DNA from: an uncultured Alphaproteobacteria bacterium
GTDB lineage: Bacteria; Pseudomonadota; Alphaproteobacteria; UBA3830
Direction of reading: 5' to 3'
DNA length: 64,000 bases
Assembly: GCA_905233185.1 (NCBI GenBank)
Contig: CAJODB010000003.1
Coordinates: 1-64,000 of the forward strand
Part shown: positions 61,672 through 64,000 of the stretch, one piece after another
Position numbering within the stretch: the first letter of the stretch is position 1
Layout: each line of letters starts with the position of its first letter
Program-made: the position numbers and the translations under genes
Notes under the pieces: generated by a model
What the model saw: the letters and a program-made list of their open reading frames with translations, nothing else
What the model was told of the DNA's origin: nothing
Database searches by the model: none

Positions 61672-63861
61672 ATGAAAAAGATATTGATGCTGTTACCTAC
61701 TTTATGCTGGGTAAATAATCCTGTTATAGGAATGGATTTATCAGAAGGACCAATTACTCCGGAGGCTTATACACAACTTTGCGAAGAAGTTAAGGTGAAA
61801 GGTAGGCAATGTGATGTATGGGAAAAAATTGATGCAGCATATGTTTTATCGTGTAATAGTACAGATATTTCAACAATAACTCCTGAAGCTGCGCAGATAG
61901 TGACAGGCTTGCTAACTGGATATTTTGATAAAGATGGCAATGCTATAGACGATCTTGAAGATATTGAAGCTGAATATCAAGCGAAAGCACGTCTTTCATA
62001 TAGCATTTCTTTATTCAAATTAAATCAATCTGCAGTGAAGTTTTTGAAATATCTTTTTAAAAGCGAAGGGCAGGAAAGCAAGTTATTACAAACTCTTCCG
62101 CAAGAAAATCGCTATATGGCTCGATTCCTTTATGGACTTTCCCTGAATAAAGAAGATAGATCTAATGACGCAGTTGTTGTTTTACGTATATTTTTCAAAG
62201 GAAAGAGTGGAAAAATGAGGGAAGAAATAAACTTATTTCCTTTAAAATTTCATGCTCTTATAAGATGTGCTCATTCTTATGCTTTGTTTGAATTATCAAA
62301 AAAGGTAACGGATAATATTTTTAATGTATTATCGCCGATGTTTAAAAAAGAAGATAGTTCAGGAACAGAGTTATTGGAAACAATTGATACAGCTCCTGAT
62401 ATAAAAACCTTTGCGAGGTTCAGATACGGACAAGGATTTTTTGAGAGGAAAAATCCATCAAAAACCATTGAAGTATTAGCTCCTCTTTTTGATGGGGAAC
62501 ATGTAGAAAATGTTGAATATCTCGCTCCCTTGCTAAGAGCGCAAGCGATTTTTTTCTATTCTTTATCGCTTTCAAAAATGGGTAGATCTTTAGATGCGTT
62601 ATTTATGATTAGAAGATTATTTAATATAGAAACTGGTGGTACCAGACAATTGATTGAGTATTTACCAGCTGATCAACAAGCTATATCTAGAGTTCTTCAT
62701 GCAAATGCTATTTTTGCTTCGGGTAGACTTGAAGCAATAGAACCAATTTTGGCACCTTTATTCAAAAAGAAAGAAGAATTATTAAAGAAACTCGATATAG
62801 TTTCACAAGTCGCTTCTCGAATTCATTATGCAGCGTCTTTATTTAATGCGGATAAATATGGAGAAGCAGAAAATATATTGCAGCCACTATTTATTGGTTG
62901 CAGAAATTCTTTATTGAAATCTGTTTCTCCAGAAGCTCAGCAATTAGCTCGGCTTTTAATGGTTCGTTCTTTAATGGCATTGGGGCGAAATTTCGAGGCT
63001 TCGCAAATGCTGAGCCATTTTTTTAAAGAAGATGGCAATGGAACGGCTGTATTTTATCAATTAAAGCCTGATGACCAAGCGATTACTCGTTTTTATTATG
63101 GTTGTGCATTACAAGGTTGTTTATTAGAAGGTAGTACAGCAAGAGCGGTTATGGTATTTGAACCTTTATTTTATGCTGAAAATGGTGCAGAATCTGATGT
63201 ATATAAGCAACTAAATCATACGAATGAAGCACTTGCTCGATTCTTTTATGCTGTGGCTCTTTCAAAAATTATGGAAGATGAAAAAGCTTTAACTATTTTG
63301 AATCCTTTTTTTGATTCTGATGGTTCAGGTACTCATTTATTAGCAGAACTTCCTCCTAAAAAACAAGCTAGTGCTCGATTTTACTATGGTTGTATGGCTT
63401 TCAACAAAAGTAGATATGATGAATCTTTGAAGATATTAGGGCAATTCTTTCCCGATTTAATAATGTCTTCTGAAGAAAAAATAGGAACAGGAGATGTTCA
63501 TACTACAGAAAAAGCAGAAGTAAGTGATTCTTCTCAAGCTGTAGATGTTTCTGCAACAGGAGTGGTAATTCCTGTTAGTAGTACAGATGCTGTTGTTGAA
63601 TCGCTAGAGACAGAATCAGAGTCTGAAAAACCGTTGGAACCATCGCAAGCTTTTGCTTTACTAGAACCATTTCAACAGGTCAAAGCAAAGTTTCGTTATT
63701 TAGCTTCATTAAAATTTAGGAAAGAATTGCGAAAAGGAAAAGCTATATTATTAAATTTAGTTAGTGATATTGATGCTCTTAATATTGGCTTAAATCCTAC
63801 GGAATTATTTATTTTGCAAGAATTGGGGCCACAAATACTGGAAAGCAAAGATGGTGAATGA
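61672..63861 (+). CDS. Secreted alpha-solenoid repeat protein of unknown function
   Basis: A 729-residue exported protein. The signal peptide is ILMLLPTLCWVNNPVIG. The body carries about twelve repeats of some 50 residues, with consensus near 'aRf.YglaL...gr..eAl.iL.pLF...g.gt.ll..l....qA'. Examples start MARFLYGLSLNK, FARFRYGQGFFE, ITRFYYGCALQG, LARFFYAVALSK and SARFYYGCMAFN. The linker 600-660 is Glu/Ser/Thr-rich. The helix-turn-helix spacing is TPR/Sel1-like but the sequence is its own type. It is related to the 50420-52423 gene. Such solenoids bind other proteins; the partner is unknown. Confidence 0.65.
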   Translation: MKKILMLLPTLCWVNNPVIGMDLSEGPITPEAYTQLCEEVKVKGRQCDVWEKIDAAYVLSCNSTDISTITPEAAQIVTGLLTGYFDKDGNAIDDLEDIEAEYQAKARLSYSISLFKLNQSAVKFLKYLFKSEGQESKLLQTLPQENRYMARFLYGLSLNKEDRSNDAVVVLRIFFKGKSGKMREEINLFPLKFHALIRCAHSYALFELSKKVTDNIFNVLSPMFKKEDSSGTELLETIDTAPDIKTFARFRYGQGFFERKNPSKTIEVLAPLFDGEHVENVEYLAPLLRAQAIFFYSLSLSKMGRSLDALFMIRRLFNIETGGTRQLIEYLPADQQAISRVLHANAIFASGRLEAIEPILAPLFKKKEELLKKLDIVSQVASRIHYAASLFNADKYGEAENILQPLFIGCRNSLLKSVSPEAQQLARLLMVRSLMALGRNFEASQMLSHFFKEDGNGTAVFYQLKPDDQAITRFYYGCALQGCLLEGSTARAVMVFEPLFYAENGAESDVYKQLNHTNEALARFFYAVALSKIMEDEKALTILNPFFDSDGSGTHLLAELPPKKQASARFYYGCMAFNKSRYDESLKILGQFFPDLIMSSEEKIGTGDVHTTEKAEVSDSSQAVDVSATGVVIPVSSTDAVVESLETESESEKPLEPSQAFALLEPFQQVKAKFRYLASLKFRKELRKGKAILLNLVSDIDALNIGLNPTELFILQELGPQILESKDGE

Positions 63862-63897
63862 TATTCTTTCAGAAAAGTTTTTGCTGGTATTATATAA

Positions 63898-64000
63898 ATG
63901 ATTCTGGAAAGAGTTTCTGTTACTGGGGCATTAGAAACAAACACTTATTTTTATGTTGATAATGAAACGAATCATGGTGTTATTATTGATCCCGGAGCAG
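63898..64000 (+). CDS. Metallo-beta-lactamase-fold hydrolase, N-terminal part (continues past window)
   Basis: An ATG at 63898 opens a frame to the window edge: LERVSVTGALETNTYFYVD, then NETNHGVIIDPGA. The pattern 'TNtY...d....giiIDPGa' begins glyoxalase-II-like metallo-beta-lactamase-fold enzymes. The zinc-binding HxHxDH motif would lie beyond the edge, so the function is open. Confidence 0.6.
   Translation, partial: MILERVSVTGALETNTYFYVDNETNHGVIIDPGA

Overview
The window is AT-rich DNA with tightly packed, mostly intact bacterial genes on both strands. The gene content points to an alphaproteobacterium living inside a eukaryotic cell. Alphaproteobacterial signs are the leuS-lptE-holA order, a MipZ-type ATPase, the rpmH-rnpA-yidD block and the RuvX neighbourhood. 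Intracellular signs are a Tlc-type ATP/ADP translocase, type VI secretion parts and many Sec-secreted proteins of unknown function. A pyruvate:ferredoxin oxidoreductase operon and a mevalonate-pathway enzyme are also present. Together these best fit a Holosporales/Paracaedibacter-like protist symbiont, perhaps in a low-oxygen host. The lineage is an inference from gene content; no rRNA lies in the window.

Layout. 1-0.72 kb: unusually GC-rich DNA with the 3' end of a TadG-like gene and nested direct duplications. 0.8-2.3 kb: an aromatic amino-acid permease behind a promoter, a Phe-rich leader peptide and an intrinsic terminator (a likely attenuator). 2.4-5.4 kb: a small membrane protein, an FkbM methyltransferase, pgsA, and a TadE-like gene interrupted by a run of nine G. 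5.9-9.3 kb: two Hcp-like proteins and a fused TssB-TssC sheath protein. 9.4-18.3 kb: priA, an SH3 protein, ruvX, a phosphoethanolamine transferase, leuS, lptE, holA. 18.6-25.6 kb: secreted proteins, ftsB, kdsA, secG, a ferredoxin, a metalloprotease with an HELVH motif, and tlc. 25.7-34 kb: cca, xseB, yggT, folD, cpoB-like, tilS, ftsH and two pseudouridine synthases. 34-39.7 kb: a secreted protein, tsaD, an EAL protein, mutL and a small membrane protein. 39.9-44.3 kb: the pyruvate:ferredoxin oxidoreductase operon. 44.5-50.2 kb: a FabK-like enzyme, lysC, mipZ, two polyamine permease subunits and an Ogg-type glycosylase. 50.4-55.4 kb: a secreted helical-repeat protein, an outer-membrane protein with a G9 tract upstream of its promoter, and a cation/proton antiporter. 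55.6-64 kb: yebC, hbd, yidD, rnpA, rpmH, three tandem tRNA-Ser copies (one intact), mvaD, sodB, a phosphoesterase, a second secreted repeat protein and the start of a metallo-beta-lactamase-fold gene.

How the genes may work together. Tlc imports host ATP. The pyruvate oxidoreductase, its flavoprotein subunit and the small ferredoxin could turn pyruvate into acetyl-CoA and reducing power without oxygen. KdsA, LptE and the phosphoethanolamine transferase indicate an LPS-bearing envelope, and LysC could feed diaminopimelate synthesis. The T6SS parts, the HELVH protease, the two repeat proteins and the outer-membrane protein are candidates for host interaction. Two G9 tracts, one inside a TadE-like gene and one upstream of an outer-membrane protein promoter, suggest phase-variable surface structures.
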